Origin: DATAXI01 sp963756185
Lineage (GTDB): Bacteria; Verrucomicrobiota; Verrucomicrobiia; Chthoniobacterales; Chthoniobacteraceae
Direction of reading: 5' to 3'
Length of the DNA: 64,000 nt
Assembly (NCBI GenBank): GCA_963756185.1
Contig: CAVWMS010000001.1
Span: forward strand, 124,001 to 188,000
How positions within the stretch are numbered: position 1 is the stretch's first letter; every line of letters starts with the position of its first letter. This document shows, one piece after another, positions 17,642 to 28,357 of this stretch. The notes beneath the pieces were generated by a model, which did no database searches, was not told the origin of the DNA, and saw nothing but the letters and a program-made list of their open reading frames with translations. The position numbers were made by a program, and so were the translations under genes.

Positions 17642-19684
17642 TCAATTTGCCTGCGCCTGCTGACCCTGCTGCGGCGTATAGAAATCGTGCTTGTTTTCCT
17701 CCTGCATCAATTTCAGCCGCGCCTGGACCCGCTCCGAAACGAGTTCGAGCCGGTCCGCATCCTGCTGGAGGCCTTCCGCTTCATACATATCTATCACCAG
17801 CTTGAGCGTATCCTCATACGCCCCTTGCTGGAAATAATCGCCGTCCGGCTGGAAATTCTGCTCGAAGTCGAGGCCGATTTCCCGCGCCGCAACTGACCCC
17901 TGGCCCTGCGATTTCGCCCAATCGTAATAGTGTTCCGCAATCTGCCTGAACCCGACGGTCTCGCGGCCTTTCTCCCGCAGGGCGTCGCGGTAAATGCGCG
18001 CGGCCTGCTCGGTATCGCCATTTTTCGTGGCGAGGTCGGCCTCCTGGAAGGCGACGTTCAGGATCAGGTCGGTGCGGGATTGATTCTGGTTCATCAGCCG
18101 CGTTTCCTGCCGCTTCAGCGCATGCATGGCCGCCTCCGTATCGCCGCTGGCGGCCAGGTAAGCGGTTTCGCGTTTGTTGATTTGCTGAAGGATGTCCGGG
18201 TACTTCTGGAACGCGGCGCGCATCCGGGCGATCGCCGTTTCCCAATCGGCGGCGCTGGCCTTTGAAGCGGCCAGATTATCGAGCAGGAGATTCCACGCAT
18301 CCTCGCTTTCCGGGGATAGCTGGATGGCGGCATCCAGCGCCGTCTGCGCCAGCTCTGCCTGGTGGGCGCCGGTGAACATCCGCGACAGTTCGATGTAGCG
18401 CTCGGTCTTCACCCAGGCATCGGCGCGCCGCCCCGGCATGGTCAATTGACCCAATTCCTGTTCCTTGATGCGGCGGTGGGTTTGCGGGTCCATCGTTTCG
18501 CCGGCGGAGTAATTGTCATCATAGCGGCCCGCTTCGCTCCAGGTCTGCGGGCTCGATTCCCATTGCACCCAGGCATGGCTGCCGCGCTCTCCTTCGCCAA
18601 TGATCGACATCGCCGGTATGCCGTTCGCCTTCGCCGTGATCTCCGCGTAATAAGCCTGGTCCACGCATACGCCGCCGCGCGCCTTGATCTCCGCGAGCGT
18701 GTACCGGGTGTAAATCTGGGTTCCGTTGGTGGCCTTGTCCATTCGGTAGCGGATCGAGGCGTACGCCTGGCCCCAATCGGCCCGGCTGTAGTTTACGTAT
18801 TGCTGGGCCCAGAGCAGCTCGCTGCTGGGCAGCGGCGCATCGACCACCCATACCAATTCATACGGCTCCATGTCGGCCAGCGACGTTTTGAGTATCCCCT
18901 TTGCATCGGCATCGCGGTAAAATTTGTAGCGCTCGACCGGATCGACGTAAATCTGCGACGGTCCCGAGTCATCCTTGCTGTACGAAGCCGTGGACGCGTC
19001 GAAAAAATCCGGCCTTATCGCGATGGGACGCTGGAAATCCGCCGCCACTGCGAACGCGAGCGCCGCGTATTTCTCCGCTCCGTCACGGTCGCTGATCCAG
19101 CAATCGCGCCAGATTTCGAGCACCCGTTTCGGGTTGTCGCCCGGTTTCAAATCGTCGGCGAGGATGGTTGCCGCGCGGGGATCGGTGAAAAGCCACGTCA
19201 GAAAGTCCGTGGTGTCGCTGTCATTGGGCAGGCCCCGCAGCAGCGACGGGTCCAGCTTGTGGAGGATCGTGTCCTGCGAGAGCATCAGCGACGGGGTGCC
19301 CAGGTCGAGGATTTGCCCCAGGTTGTTCTCGTAATTCATCCACCCGCCAATGCCGGCCGCGGAGACCAGCGCATGATCCAGGGCATCCCTGTGCTGCATC
19401 CATGCTCCGTGCTCGACTGTCCAGCGGGTGGCGCGTGCCAGTTGTCTGGCATCGGGATCGCCAACGGGGGCGGCTGTGGAAAGCGTCAGCTTCGGCAGGC
19501 CGGGATAGGCTGCTTGTTTTTGATCCGCGGCTTTGACATCGGCCATCGGGTTCAGCCAGGCAACGCAGGATGCGATCACCGCCGCCCGCATCCACCCGCA
19601 CACGCATGTGCCGCGCCGCGCGAGCGCCCGCGGATTCGCCGGCGGGGGTAAAGGCGACGGGGTCATCGTTGGGGAAACTACCAT
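17642..19684 (-). CDS. Transglutaminase-like / TPR secreted protein
   Basis: 680-aa protein in three parts. The N-terminus has a hydrophobic export segment (VIASCVAWLNPMADVKAAD). The start may be any of the Met codons at residues 1, 7 or 32; the last would give a more compact signal. Residues 210-400 hold a transglutaminase-like papain-fold core with the probable catalytic pair C340 (RGGVCVDQAYY) and H370 (GSHAWVQW). From residue 400 to 650 there are TPR-like helical repeats (QTALDAAIQLSPESEDAW and following). Such fusions act on cell-wall or cross-linked protein substrates or only bind peptides. The tail is Gln-rich (PQQGQQAQAN). It is divergent from the propeller kinase gene. Specific function unknown. 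Confidence 0.75.
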   Translation of the reverse strand: MVVSPTMTPSPLPPPANPRALARRGTCVCGWMRAAVIASCVAWLNPMADVKAADQKQAAYPGLPKLTLSTAAPVGDPDARQLARATRWTVEHGAWMQHRDALDHALVSAAGIGGWMNYENNLGQILDLGTPSLMLSQDTILHKLDPSLLRGLPNDSDTTDFLTWLFTDPRAATILADDLKPGDNPKRVLEIWRDCWISDRDGAEKYAALAFAVAADFQRPIAIRPDFFDASTASYSKDDSGPSQIYVDPVERYKFYRDADAKGILKTSLADMEPYELVWVVDAPLPSSELLWAQQYVNYSRADWGQAYASIRYRMDKATNGTQIYTRYTLAEIKARGGVCVDQAYYAEITAKANGIPAMSIIGEGERGSHAWVQWESSPQTWSEAGRYDDNYSAGETMDPQTHRRIKEQELGQLTMPGRRADAWVKTERYIELSRMFTGAHQAELAQTALDAAIQLSPESEDAWNLLLDNLAASKASAADWETAIARMRAAFQKYPDILQQINKRETAYLAASGDTEAAMHALKRQETRLMNQNQSRTDLILNVAFQEADLATKNGDTEQAARIYRDALREKGRETVGFRQIAEHYYDWAKSQGQGSVAAREIGLDFEQNFQPDGDYFQQGAYEDTLKLVIDMYEAEGLQQDADRLELVSERVQARLKLMQEENKHDFYTPQQGQQAQAN

Positions 19685-19807
19685 TGCTTAAGAATGGGGT
19701 AAATATGCCTTTTGGCGGAATCGGCATGGCTATTTGGGGTTTGGATTCGATATTCAGGTTTCGGATGGTTTGCCGCTTATCTTGACACGGCGGCAATATG
19801 GCGGGAG

Positions 19808-22800
19808 ATGGAGTCGTTGAACCCCTTGTTGCCCCCTCAGATATGGCGTGCTCTCTTGCGGCTGAGCGCCTTCCTGCTGGCCGCCGCGTTCTTTGCCGGG
19901 CGCGCCGTGGCGGATGATTCGGACTCCGCGTGGACCGTGCGCAACTGGGGCTCCGAGAGCGGGTTGCCCATCGTCGAGGACAACCAGGTCGTCCAGAGCG
20001 CCGATGGATTTCTATGGGTTGCCACGCTTCAAGGCGTGTTCCGGTTCGATGGCGTTCACTTCACCGCCGTCGATGTTCCCCAGCTTTCCCACGAGTATGA
20101 CAACGCCTGCTATGTCATCTATGCGGCGCGCGACGGCTCGGTCTGGTGGGGCCTCGACCATGGCCGCGTGGTTTGCTGGCGCAATGGAGCCATCTCAGTG
20201 TGGCAGAAAGCGGAGGGCGTGCCCGACGATCATCCGGTGAACATTTGCGAGAACAAGGAGGGCGCCATCTTCATCAGCTTTCACAACTCCGGCGTGATCG
20301 AGATCGACAAGGGCAAAGTCACGGCGTTTCCCTTGAATGACGTTACTCCGCGCCACAACGCCTGGTGCCTTGCCGGTGACGGCGAGGGCAACGCCTGGTG
20401 CGCGGTCGGCGGCGCCTTGTTCGAGTTTCGCAACGGCACATTCGTCAAGTCCGCCGACCTCCCGCCGGAAATGATGCCCAGCGGCATGGAATGGGACCGC
20501 GAAGGAGGCTTCTGGGTTTGGAACGGACATGAAATCGATCACGTCATTCCCGGCGGCGGGATCGATCAAACCATCATTGTCACGCCCGGCATCGGCTATA
20601 TCTCCGCCTTTCACCAGGACCAGGCGGGGAATATGTGGGCGGGCACCACAAACTCCGTGAAGAATGGCCTCTATTTGGTGGAAGGCGGAAACTTCATTGA
20701 AGCAGGCGAGGAGAAATATCGCGTCTCCTCGATCATGAGCGACCGCGAGGGCAACGTCTGGCTCTCGACCTTTGACGACGGAATCCAGCAGGTTCGCCCG
20801 CGCTTGATCCGGTTCCTGACGGTCGACCCGACTTTCGACGTCTGGGGGCGCATCTTCTCATTCGCCAGGGATACGTCCGGATCGGTCTGGATGGTCTTCG
20901 AGGATAATTCGGTCTATCGCCAGGTCGGCGGCCAGTGGGCCAAAGTGGTCGAATTCGCCCATAATTCCGGTGCGGTGGGCCGGGGTATCGCGGTCGAGGC
21001 CGCGGCGGACGGCTCGGTCTATATCGGCACCTGGGCCAAGGGAGTCTTCCGCTGCACCGGCACCACCGGCTCCCCGGCGACGCTCGCGGTCGATCCGAAG
21101 ATATCCCACGTCATCACGATGCTCTGCGCGCGCTCGGGCGATATCTGGGTATCCGGCGAAAGCGGGCGGGTCGACTGCATTCATCCGGATGGAAAAGTCG
21201 ACAGCCTGACCAATCCCGACGGAGCCACGGCGCCGCTCCTCGCCGAGGACGCAAAGGGCAACATCCTCATGGCCGGCGAGCGCGGAGGCGCCGGCGCGGG
21301 CGGGCTCTACCAGGTTGTCGACGGGCAAATCGCGCAGCTTCGTTTCGAGGGCGACCGGAAATTCACCATTCGCGGATTGTGCTGCGACAAGGAGGGCGGC
21401 ACATGGATTGGCTTTCTGGGCGGCGGCCTGGGACGGCTCAAGGATGGCAAATTCGTCCGCGCCATGGCCACGGATGGCCTGCCCGACAATTACATTTACC
21501 AGATGGTTCCCGATAACCTTGGCCGGATCTGGATACTCAGCAATGCCGGCCTTTCCCGGATCGATATCGCGGACTTCGACCACTTTGCCGCCGGCGATGT
21601 GAAACGGTTGCGGGTCGCCACGTTTGCGCAGGAAGAGAAGGCGTTCGATACGCAAACCGCCGCGCGGAGCATCGGGTCGTTGATCGGCCACTGCTGCCGC
21701 CTTGTGGGCGACGAGATTTGGTTCTCCTACGGCAACGGCATTCTCATCGTCGATTCGCGGGCCCGTCCCCGCAATGAAGTGCCACCGCAGGTCTCCATCG
21801 AGTCGGTGCGCGTCGATGGCCGCGATGTCCCGCTCGACGGCTCCGCCATCAAGCTGCCGCCCTACCTCAGCAGGATCGAGTTCAACTACGCGGCGCTCAG
21901 TTTCGACGCGCCCGAGAACAATCAATACCGATACATGCTCGAGGGTTACGACAAGCAATGGAACGAGGCCGGCGCCGACCGGCAGGCCGTTTACTCGCGT
22001 CTCGCCGCGGGCCGCTACCGCTTTCGCGTGATCGCCTGCAACAGTGACGGCGTCTGGAGCCAGGCGGGGGGAAGCGTCGCCTTCACCGTGACGCCTTTTT
22101 ACTGGCAGACCTGGTGGTTCCAATTGGCCGTGCTCGCCGCCCTCATCGCCTGCGTGGTCGTCATCGTCCGGTTTGTCTCCTACCGGAGGTTGCGCTGGAA
22201 GTTGCAGCTCTCCGAGCAGCAGGCGGCGCTCGACAGGGAGCGCCTGCGCATCGCCCGCGACATTCATGACGAAGTCGGCGCGAACCTCACGCAGATCGCC
22301 ATCACCAGCAAGCTCGCCCAACTCGATCCGCTCGAGGCAATCCCGGGCCACATCGCCGAGGTCGCTTCCATCGCGCGCAGCACCGTCGAGTCGCTCGATG
22401 GCATTGTCTGGGCCGTCAATCCGCGTTACGACACGTTCTCCGGCCTCGCCGAATACCTGGGCAAATACGCCGTCACTTTCATGCAATCCAGCGGCATCAC
22501 CTGCAAGGTGGACAGCCCCAATGGCGTGCCGCCGCGCGCCATCGCCTCGAACACGCGGCATCATCTCTTCCTCGTCGCCAAGGAGGCGCTCAACAATATC
22601 GCCAAGCACGCCGAAGCCAAAGTCACCACGCTGAAGGTGGAAATGACCAGCAGCCTTCTCCGCATCGTCATTGCCGACGACGGGCGCGGGTTCGTCAACG
22701 GCAGGGAGGAACCCGACGCGAACGGCCTGCGCAACATGCGCGAACGGATGGCCGAAGTCGGCGGCTTCTGCCGCGTCGAAACTTCTCCCGGCAAGGGGAC

Positions 22801-22837
22801 GCGGGTTACTTTTGAGTTGCCCTTGCGCGGCGAATGA
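19808..22837 (+). CDS. Beta-propeller sensor histidine kinase (HisKA_3 type)
   Basis: 1009-aa hybrid-architecture sensor. The ATG at 19808 is preceded by GCGGGAG and gives a signal-anchor (LLRLSAFLLAAAFFAGRAVA). Residues 35-660 are two-component-regulator-propeller repeats (WTVRNWGSESGLPIVEDN, NVWLSTFDDGIQQ, TWIGFLGGGLGRLKDG), forming a periplasmic propeller, then a Y_Y_Y domain (IEFNYAALSFDAPENNQYRY). One transmembrane helix lies near residue 775. The HisKA_3 dimer domain has the phosphoacceptor H820 in ARDIHDEVGANLTQ, followed by an ATPase domain with NNIAKHAEAK and DDGRGF. The gene overlaps the NarL-type regulator by four bases (ATGA). In Bacteroidota similar sensors read polysaccharide fragments; the ligand here is unknown. 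Confidence 0.93.
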   Translation: MESLNPLLPPQIWRALLRLSAFLLAAAFFAGRAVADDSDSAWTVRNWGSESGLPIVEDNQVVQSADGFLWVATLQGVFRFDGVHFTAVDVPQLSHEYDNACYVIYAARDGSVWWGLDHGRVVCWRNGAISVWQKAEGVPDDHPVNICENKEGAIFISFHNSGVIEIDKGKVTAFPLNDVTPRHNAWCLAGDGEGNAWCAVGGALFEFRNGTFVKSADLPPEMMPSGMEWDREGGFWVWNGHEIDHVIPGGGIDQTIIVTPGIGYISAFHQDQAGNMWAGTTNSVKNGLYLVEGGNFIEAGEEKYRVSSIMSDREGNVWLSTFDDGIQQVRPRLIRFLTVDPTFDVWGRIFSFARDTSGSVWMVFEDNSVYRQVGGQWAKVVEFAHNSGAVGRGIAVEAAADGSVYIGTWAKGVFRCTGTTGSPATLAVDPKISHVITMLCARSGDIWVSGESGRVDCIHPDGKVDSLTNPDGATAPLLAEDAKGNILMAGERGGAGAGGLYQVVDGQIAQLRFEGDRKFTIRGLCCDKEGGTWIGFLGGGLGRLKDGKFVRAMATDGLPDNYIYQMVPDNLGRIWILSNAGLSRIDIADFDHFAAGDVKRLRVATFAQEEKAFDTQTAARSIGSLIGHCCRLVGDEIWFSYGNGILIVDSRARPRNEVPPQVSIESVRVDGRDVPLDGSAIKLPPYLSRIEFNYAALSFDAPENNQYRYMLEGYDKQWNEAGADRQAVYSRLAAGRYRFRVIACNSDGVWSQAGGSVAFTVTPFYWQTWWFQLAVLAALIACVVVIVRFVSYRRLRWKLQLSEQQAALDRERLRIARDIHDEVGANLTQIAITSKLAQLDPLEAIPGHIAEVASIARSTVESLDGIVWAVNPRYDTFSGLAEYLGKYAVTFMQSSGITCKVDSPNGVPPRAIASNTRHHLFLVAKEALNNIAKHAEAKVTTLKVEMTSSLLRIVIADDGRGFVNGREEPDANGLRNMRERMAEVGGFCRVETSPGKGTRVTFELPLRGE

Positions 22838-23484
22838 ACAATGGATGCGGCTCCGCCCCCATGATCCGCGTTGCCATCGTCGAAGATCACAAGCCCACCC
22901 GCGAGGCGCTTACCAAGCTGCTGCGCCACTCGCCGGAGCTGGTTTGCGTGGGCGCATACGGCAACGCGGAGCAGGCGGAACGGGAGATTCCACTGCATCT
23001 TCCCAATGTAGTCCTGATGGACATCAATCTCGCGCAGACCAGCGGCATCGTTTGCGTGGAAAAGCTCAAGCGCGGCCATCCGGAAATCGAGTTCCTGATG
23101 CTCACGACGTACGACGACACCGACCTCATTTTCAGCGCCCTGCGCGCCGGCGCCAGCGGGTACCTCTTGAAACGGGCCGCGCCGGACGAATTGCTGGCGG
23201 CGATTGAAGGCGTGCGCAACGGCGGTTCGCCCATGTCCATGGAGATCGCCCGCCGCGTGGTTTCGCATTTTCACCACAGCCACGAGCGCGAGGACGACGT
23301 CAACAGCCTTTCGAAACGGGAGCGCGAGATCCTCGAACTGCTGGCGGAGGGCCTGGCTTACAAACAGATTGCCGACCGCCTCAACCTCAGCCCCCACACG
23401 GTCCATAATCATCTGCGGCGAATCTACGGCAAGCTCCACGTCCAATCGCGGACTGAAGCAGTGGTAAAATATCTCCGGAAGTAA
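22834..23484 (+). CDS. NarL/FixJ-type response regulator
   Basis: 216-aa response regulator with receiver domain and LuxR-type HTH. The longest start (ATG 22834) overlaps the kinase stop; an alternative ATG at 22861 gives MIRVAIVEDHKPTRE, the canonical start. Counted from there, the acidic pair is E8/D9 and the phosphoacceptor D54 (VVLMDINLAQTSG). The HTH is LSKREREILELLAEGLAYKQIADRLNLSPHTVHNHLRRIYGKL. It is the cognate partner of the propeller kinase. The next genes downstream are the giant beta-strand-repeat proteins, which are candidate targets by position only. Confidence 0.93.
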   Translation: MNNGCGSAPMIRVAIVEDHKPTREALTKLLRHSPELVCVGAYGNAEQAEREIPLHLPNVVLMDINLAQTSGIVCVEKLKRGHPEIEFLMLTTYDDTDLIFSALRAGASGYLLKRAAPDELLAAIEGVRNGGSPMSMEIARRVVSHFHHSHEREDDVNSLSKREREILELLAEGLAYKQIADRLNLSPHTVHNHLRRIYGKLHVQSRTEAVVKYLRK

Positions 23485-23767
23485 GCTTAAGTTTTAGGCC
23501 GGCGGCCGCTCGAGATCGTTAGCTGCCCGGTGGATTCGGTTTACTCCATCGGTTCGGGATATTCGTCCCATACGTCTCATCCGGCGGCATAAATCGCATC
23601 TCATTCCGGTTTGTTTTGGGCCTGCGCCCCTGGGGAATTCGTCGAAAAACGGTAGATTCGGCCAGATTAGCCCGAACGGGCCAATTGTCTATTACCCCCT
23701 CTTTCGGTGATTCTCTCTGTCACCCCACCGTGCGTTTGCATTTCCCTAAACCGTCGTTACTCGCGCT

Positions 23768-26700
23768 ATGAATACCCCAGGTTCGTCAAATAAATACATT
23801 ATTCATCCTCCTCCCCGGATTTCGAAAATGGCTCGACTGGCTGGCGCTCTTCTCGCGGCGTGTCTCGCCTTCCAGCGCGCCGGAGCCGCGACGGATACAT
23901 GGACGGATAACGCCGGGGCTGGCGATTCGAACTGGGCCACGCCCACCAACTGGTCGGATGCCGCCAATGCCGCCCCGAGCCCTTACGATTCGCTCGACTT
24001 CACGGGAAACAACGGCCTCACGTCGAATAACAATTTCACAGCCGGCATGGCAATCGACGGCATCGCCTTCGACAGCGCCGCCGGGGCGTTCACCCTTACG
24101 GGCAACGGCATCCTGCTCTCCGGCCAGGTGAATAACCCGAGCGAAACGCTCACTGCCGGCATCGTCAATAACGCGCCGGGGATGGCTCAGACGATCAATC
24201 TTCCCCTGACGCTCGATTGGGGCAGCTACACCTTCACGGATCCCGCGGGCGCGGGCATCGCCATAAACGGCGGCCTGACGGCAAATACCGGCGGCGTCGC
24301 CCTTTTTAGCGGCACCGGCGACATCACGACCTCCGGCGGGACCGCCCTGACGGCGGATCCGAACACGGGCCTCATCTCCGGCCTTAACGGCGCGGGCTTG
24401 ATTCTTAACAGCGCCTATAACACCTCCGTGACCAGCGGTTCACTGGCGTTGCTGCCGCTGGCGACGGTGAGCGGCGGCCAGATTGTGCCGCTGCCGCAGG
24501 GCTCGTATGACAGCGTGAGTCCGGGCGCCATTGCTTCCGGCGCCAATAACAACGTGTTGCTCAACAACGGCTCGATTTCGACAACCTACACCGCCAGCGG
24601 CACGACGCTTCTGAACACCATTGTTCAGGATACAGGCACTGATGTGTTGGATGTAACCGGCACCATGGTATTTGGCGCGGGCAACGCAAAGGGGATAGGC
24701 GGTGTCTATGTCACCAATGCCGTTTCGAACCAGGACTTCACCTTTAATGCTTCCGGCGGCGTGGTGACTGCCGGGACTACCAGTTCCGGCGGCACCATTG
24801 TCTTTGGCATTAACGGCACCGCGGGCAGTACCGCGAATGAACTGGAGGACAATGCAAAGATCACCAACAATGCCCAGGGCGGTCCGGTAACGATAATCAA
24901 AACGGGCATGGCCTCGATGTATATGAATAGCACCGCCCTTGGCCCGAACGCGGATAGCTACAGCGGCGGCACTTACGTGGATGAAGGCTGGTTGCAGGCT
25001 AACGGGCCTGGGGATCTTGGAACAGGGCCAGTGTATATTGCCGGTGGCGCGACACTTTACCTCGAGACAAGCCAGTCCAATAACATATTCCTTTCCCCGG
25101 GCACCGGAGACAACGGTGGCAACGGGGCGCAGGGCAACATCAGGTTTGCCGGCAATAGCGGCGGCGCCGCCAGTAACCTCGTCTACTCGGGAACTTTCAC
25201 GGCGCAGGGCAGCCCCGTTACCGCGGCGCCTGGCGACAGATTGACCAACAATATTGCGGGCGGAAGCCTTGTATTCACCAATCAGATCACCGGCGCCGGC
25301 ACACTGGATTTTGACAGCGACGCATCGAACGGAACCACGGGCGGCGGAACGAGTTTCGTTTTGGACAACACCACGGCCAATGGAAACAACTGGACCGGCG
25401 GAACCATCATGGAGGCTTTCAGCGGCACTCTGTTCCTCTCGGTGACCGGCAGCGCCGCCAATCAGTTCGGCCCCGCGGCTGGAACGTCGGCGGGCAATTT
25501 CACTTTCTCGGGCGGCGCGGGAAATTTGACCTTCAATCCAAACGGATTCAACCAGACCATCGGCGCGTTGATTACCACCGGCGGCGCCGCGGCGGATTTT
25601 GTAAACAACCGCTCCGCAACCCTCAGCACTCTGACCATTGGTGACAATGGCGGCACCGGCGCCTTTGGCGGCGTCATCGAGGGTCCGCTCAACATCACCA
25701 AGACCGGCACCGGCACGCAGACCTTCTCGGGCGCAAACAGTTATACCGGCGCCACCTCGGCCGTCAGTGGCACGCTGCAAATCACCGGCGCCGGTACGCT
25801 CGGCTCGACCACCTCGCCCCTGACGGTCAGCGGCGGCACTGTCGATCTAGGAACCACCAGCCAGACCGTGGGCGCGGTAACGCTCACGGCGGCCAACGGC
25901 ACCATCCAGGACGGCAGCCTTACCGGCGCATCTTATGCCATCAGCAATAACACCGGCGCATCTTTCATCAGCGCCAACCTTCTCGGCGGCGCCGGCGTGA
26001 CGATGTCGGGATCGGGTTCAACGACCCTGAGCGGCAACAACACCTACTCCGGCGCCACCTCGGTTAGTGCCGGCACCCTATTCCTCAACACAGGGGGCAC
26101 TAATAACATCGCCGGCAGCTCCGGCATCACCATTTCCCACGGCGCGACATTGGATACCACCAACGTAGACGGCGGTCTCGGTCTTTCGCTTGCGGGCACG
26201 CAAAACCTAACCAATAACGGTGTCCTCAACGGCTCGATTTCAACCACGGCCGCGGGCCAGACTTTGCAGGGATCGGGCAGTTACAGCGGCTCAGTTAGCA
26301 TCCCGGCCGGCACCTTGTCGGCGGGAGCGCTCAATACCGTGGGCAGCATCGGCATCGGGGGCAATCTCTCGGTGTCGGGCGGCCTCCTGGATGTCGTATT
26401 TAACGGCGCCACCGCAACTACGCTGACCCTCGGCGGCTCGGCCACCTTCGCCGGCGACAGCAGCCTGGACCTTATCCAGGTCCTGGGCCCGACGCATCCC
26501 TCTTACGTGATTTTCAGCGCGCCGGGCGGCCTCACCGGGCTTACCTCGGGATTGCTCGAGACCATCGGGCGCACCACTTACAGCATCGATCCAACCCAGT
26601 TGAGTGCCAATGTCCTCCAGATTGACATCGCGGGCGGTCCGGCCAATCTCCAGTGGGGCACGTCCACAGGCGGCGGCGACGGCGTCACATGGGAAAGTCA

Positions 26701-28357
26701 GCAGGTAGAGAAGAACTGGACCAATCTGACCGAAAGCGGCAGCGCGGATTACTTCTATAACGGCGATAACGTCACCTTCAATGATACCAACCAGGGAGAT
26801 TACACCGTGCTCGTCAGCGGCACCGTGTCTCCCGGATCGATGACGGTCAGCACCACCAACGCCTATACGATCGGCGGGCCCCTCGGCAGTATCGCCGGCC
26901 CCGGCTTGCTCACCAAGAATGGCTCCGGTTCGCTCACTCTCAATGGCTCGAACAGCTACACCGGCGGCGTTAATCTCAACGCGGGCGCCCTGTACATCAA
27001 CAATGCCTACGCGCTCGGTATTGGAACGATCACCATCGCCGGCGGCACGATTGACAGCACCGTCGGCGTGGCGCTCTCGTCCGACAACGCGCAGGTCTGG
27101 ACCGGCAGCTTCAACTATGGCGGCACTGCTGCCTTGAACATGGGCACCGGCGCCGTGACCCTCAGCGGCGCCAGCCCGACGATCACTCTCAACAACGGCC
27201 AGACTCTTACGGAGAATGGCGGGATCGGCGACGGCGGCAGCGGCCTCGGTCTGACCGTGACCGGCAATGGCACGCTGGCGCTCGGCGGATCGAGCAGCTA
27301 CAGCGGCGCGACGGTGGTAAACAGCCCGGCGGCGCTCACGGTCACTGGAGCCCTGGGCAACACGGGGGTCACCGTCAACAGCGGCGCCACCATCAACCTG
27401 GCCGGCTCCGGCGCGATCAACCAGAACACGCTGACGGTCGCGGGCGGCACGCTCAATGAGTCCGTGAACAACGGCATCAGCGGAAGCGCGGGCCTGACGA
27501 TCAACAACGGCGCCAATGTAAACCTGGGCAACTCGAACAACTACACCGGGCCCACGGCGCTCACCAGCGGCACATTAAACCTGAACGCGGCGGGCGCCGT
27601 CAGCGGCGGTACCATCACGGTTTCCAATTCCAATGGCACGCTCAACGACGCGGTGACCAACGGCATCAGCGGGTCCGCGGGATTGACGTTGGGCAGCGGC
27701 GTGACATTGACGCTGGCGGTGGCGAATAACTACACGGGAGCGACCAATCTCAACGGCGCCACGCTCAATCTCAACGCCGCCGGCGCGATCTCGGCGGGTG
27801 TGGTCACCAGCACGAACGGAACCATTACGGAAAACACCTCGAACGCCTTGGGCGGCAGCAGTTCTCTGGTGGTTGTTGGCGGCACCGCCAATCTCTCGCA
27901 GTCGAACAACTATACCGGGAATACCACGCTCAGCGCCGGCACGCTGCTCCTCGGCAGCGCGGGCGCCATTGGCTCTGGCCAGTGGAATTTGAACGGTGGC
28001 GCCTTCGACAATAACAGCGGCGGCCCGATCACGGTCAGCAACGCGGTGAGCTGGGGCGGAAGCTCGACTTTCGTCGGCTCGAACAACCTGACTCTCAGCG
28101 GTGCCGTAAGCCTGGGCGCCAACCCTGCCCTTTCGATTACCACTCCGTCGGCGTTGCTGCTTGTAAGCAACGTCGTCAGTGGCGGCACTGGCTTTACCCT
28201 CGGCGGCGCCGGCACGATGGAACTGAGTGATGCCGCCAACTCGTTCACCGGCAACATCGTCATCAATTCCGGCACGCTCGAAGCCACCGGCAACGGCACC
28301 TCCGGCGGCAATTCCGCTCTCGGCAATGCCGGCACCGCCGCCGCACGATTACCGTAA
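23768..28357 (+). CDS. Giant autotransporter-associated beta-strand-repeat protein, 5' part (frameshifted)
   Basis: 1529-aa open frame forming the N-terminal half of a secreted protein of about 3000 aa. The N-terminus is MNTPGSSNKYIIHPPPRIS followed by a signal-like hydrophobic region ending AGAATDTWTDNAG. The body is a long series of PATR-like strand repeats: NNYTGPTALTSGTLNLNAAG, SYTGGVNLNAGALYI, GNNTYSGATSVSAGTLFLN. These build beta-helical passenger domains. The frame ends abruptly in ARLP-stop at 28357. Reading from 28342 one base back continues the repeat pattern (RTITVNNGGELLFLDNN) without interruption to the PEP-CTERM tail at 32730. One base appears lost near 28340-28345. No good Shine-Dalgarno precedes the ATG. 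It is 283 bp downstream of the NarL-type regulator. Confidence 0.75.
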   Translation: MNTPGSSNKYIIHPPPRISKMARLAGALLAACLAFQRAGAATDTWTDNAGAGDSNWATPTNWSDAANAAPSPYDSLDFTGNNGLTSNNNFTAGMAIDGIAFDSAAGAFTLTGNGILLSGQVNNPSETLTAGIVNNAPGMAQTINLPLTLDWGSYTFTDPAGAGIAINGGLTANTGGVALFSGTGDITTSGGTALTADPNTGLISGLNGAGLILNSAYNTSVTSGSLALLPLATVSGGQIVPLPQGSYDSVSPGAIASGANNNVLLNNGSISTTYTASGTTLLNTIVQDTGTDVLDVTGTMVFGAGNAKGIGGVYVTNAVSNQDFTFNASGGVVTAGTTSSGGTIVFGINGTAGSTANELEDNAKITNNAQGGPVTIIKTGMASMYMNSTALGPNADSYSGGTYVDEGWLQANGPGDLGTGPVYIAGGATLYLETSQSNNIFLSPGTGDNGGNGAQGNIRFAGNSGGAASNLVYSGTFTAQGSPVTAAPGDRLTNNIAGGSLVFTNQITGAGTLDFDSDASNGTTGGGTSFVLDNTTANGNNWTGGTIMEAFSGTLFLSVTGSAANQFGPAAGTSAGNFTFSGGAGNLTFNPNGFNQTIGALITTGGAAADFVNNRSATLSTLTIGDNGGTGAFGGVIEGPLNITKTGTGTQTFSGANSYTGATSAVSGTLQITGAGTLGSTTSPLTVSGGTVDLGTTSQTVGAVTLTAANGTIQDGSLTGASYAISNNTGASFISANLLGGAGVTMSGSGSTTLSGNNTYSGATSVSAGTLFLNTGGTNNIAGSSGITISHGATLDTTNVDGGLGLSLAGTQNLTNNGVLNGSISTTAAGQTLQGSGSYSGSVSIPAGTLSAGALNTVGSIGIGGNLSVSGGLLDVVFNGATATTLTLGGSATFAGDSSLDLIQVLGPTHPSYVIFSAPGGLTGLTSGLLETIGRTTYSIDPTQLSANVLQIDIAGGPANLQWGTSTGGGDGVTWESQQVEKNWTNLTESGSADYFYNGDNVTFNDTNQGDYTVLVSGTVSPGSMTVSTTNAYTIGGPLGSIAGPGLLTKNGSGSLTLNGSNSYTGGVNLNAGALYINNAYALGIGTITIAGGTIDSTVGVALSSDNAQVWTGSFNYGGTAALNMGTGAVTLSGASPTITLNNGQTLTENGGIGDGGSGLGLTVTGNGTLALGGSSSYSGATVVNSPAALTVTGALGNTGVTVNSGATINLAGSGAINQNTLTVAGGTLNESVNNGISGSAGLTINNGANVNLGNSNNYTGPTALTSGTLNLNAAGAVSGGTITVSNSNGTLNDAVTNGISGSAGLTLGSGVTLTLAVANNYTGATNLNGATLNLNAAGAISAGVVTSTNGTITENTSNALGGSSSLVVVGGTANLSQSNNYTGNTTLSAGTLLLGSAGAIGSGQWNLNGGAFDNNSGGPITVSNAVSWGGSSTFVGSNNLTLSGAVSLGANPALSITTPSALLLVSNVVSGGTGFTLGGAGTMELSDAANSFTGNIVINSGTLEATGNGTSGGNSALGNAGTAAARLP

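Noticed and set aside
28337..28357. Programmed -1 frameshift joining the two halves of the giant gene
   Set aside because: There is no slippery heptamer and no clear downstream pseudoknot; loss of one base is simpler.
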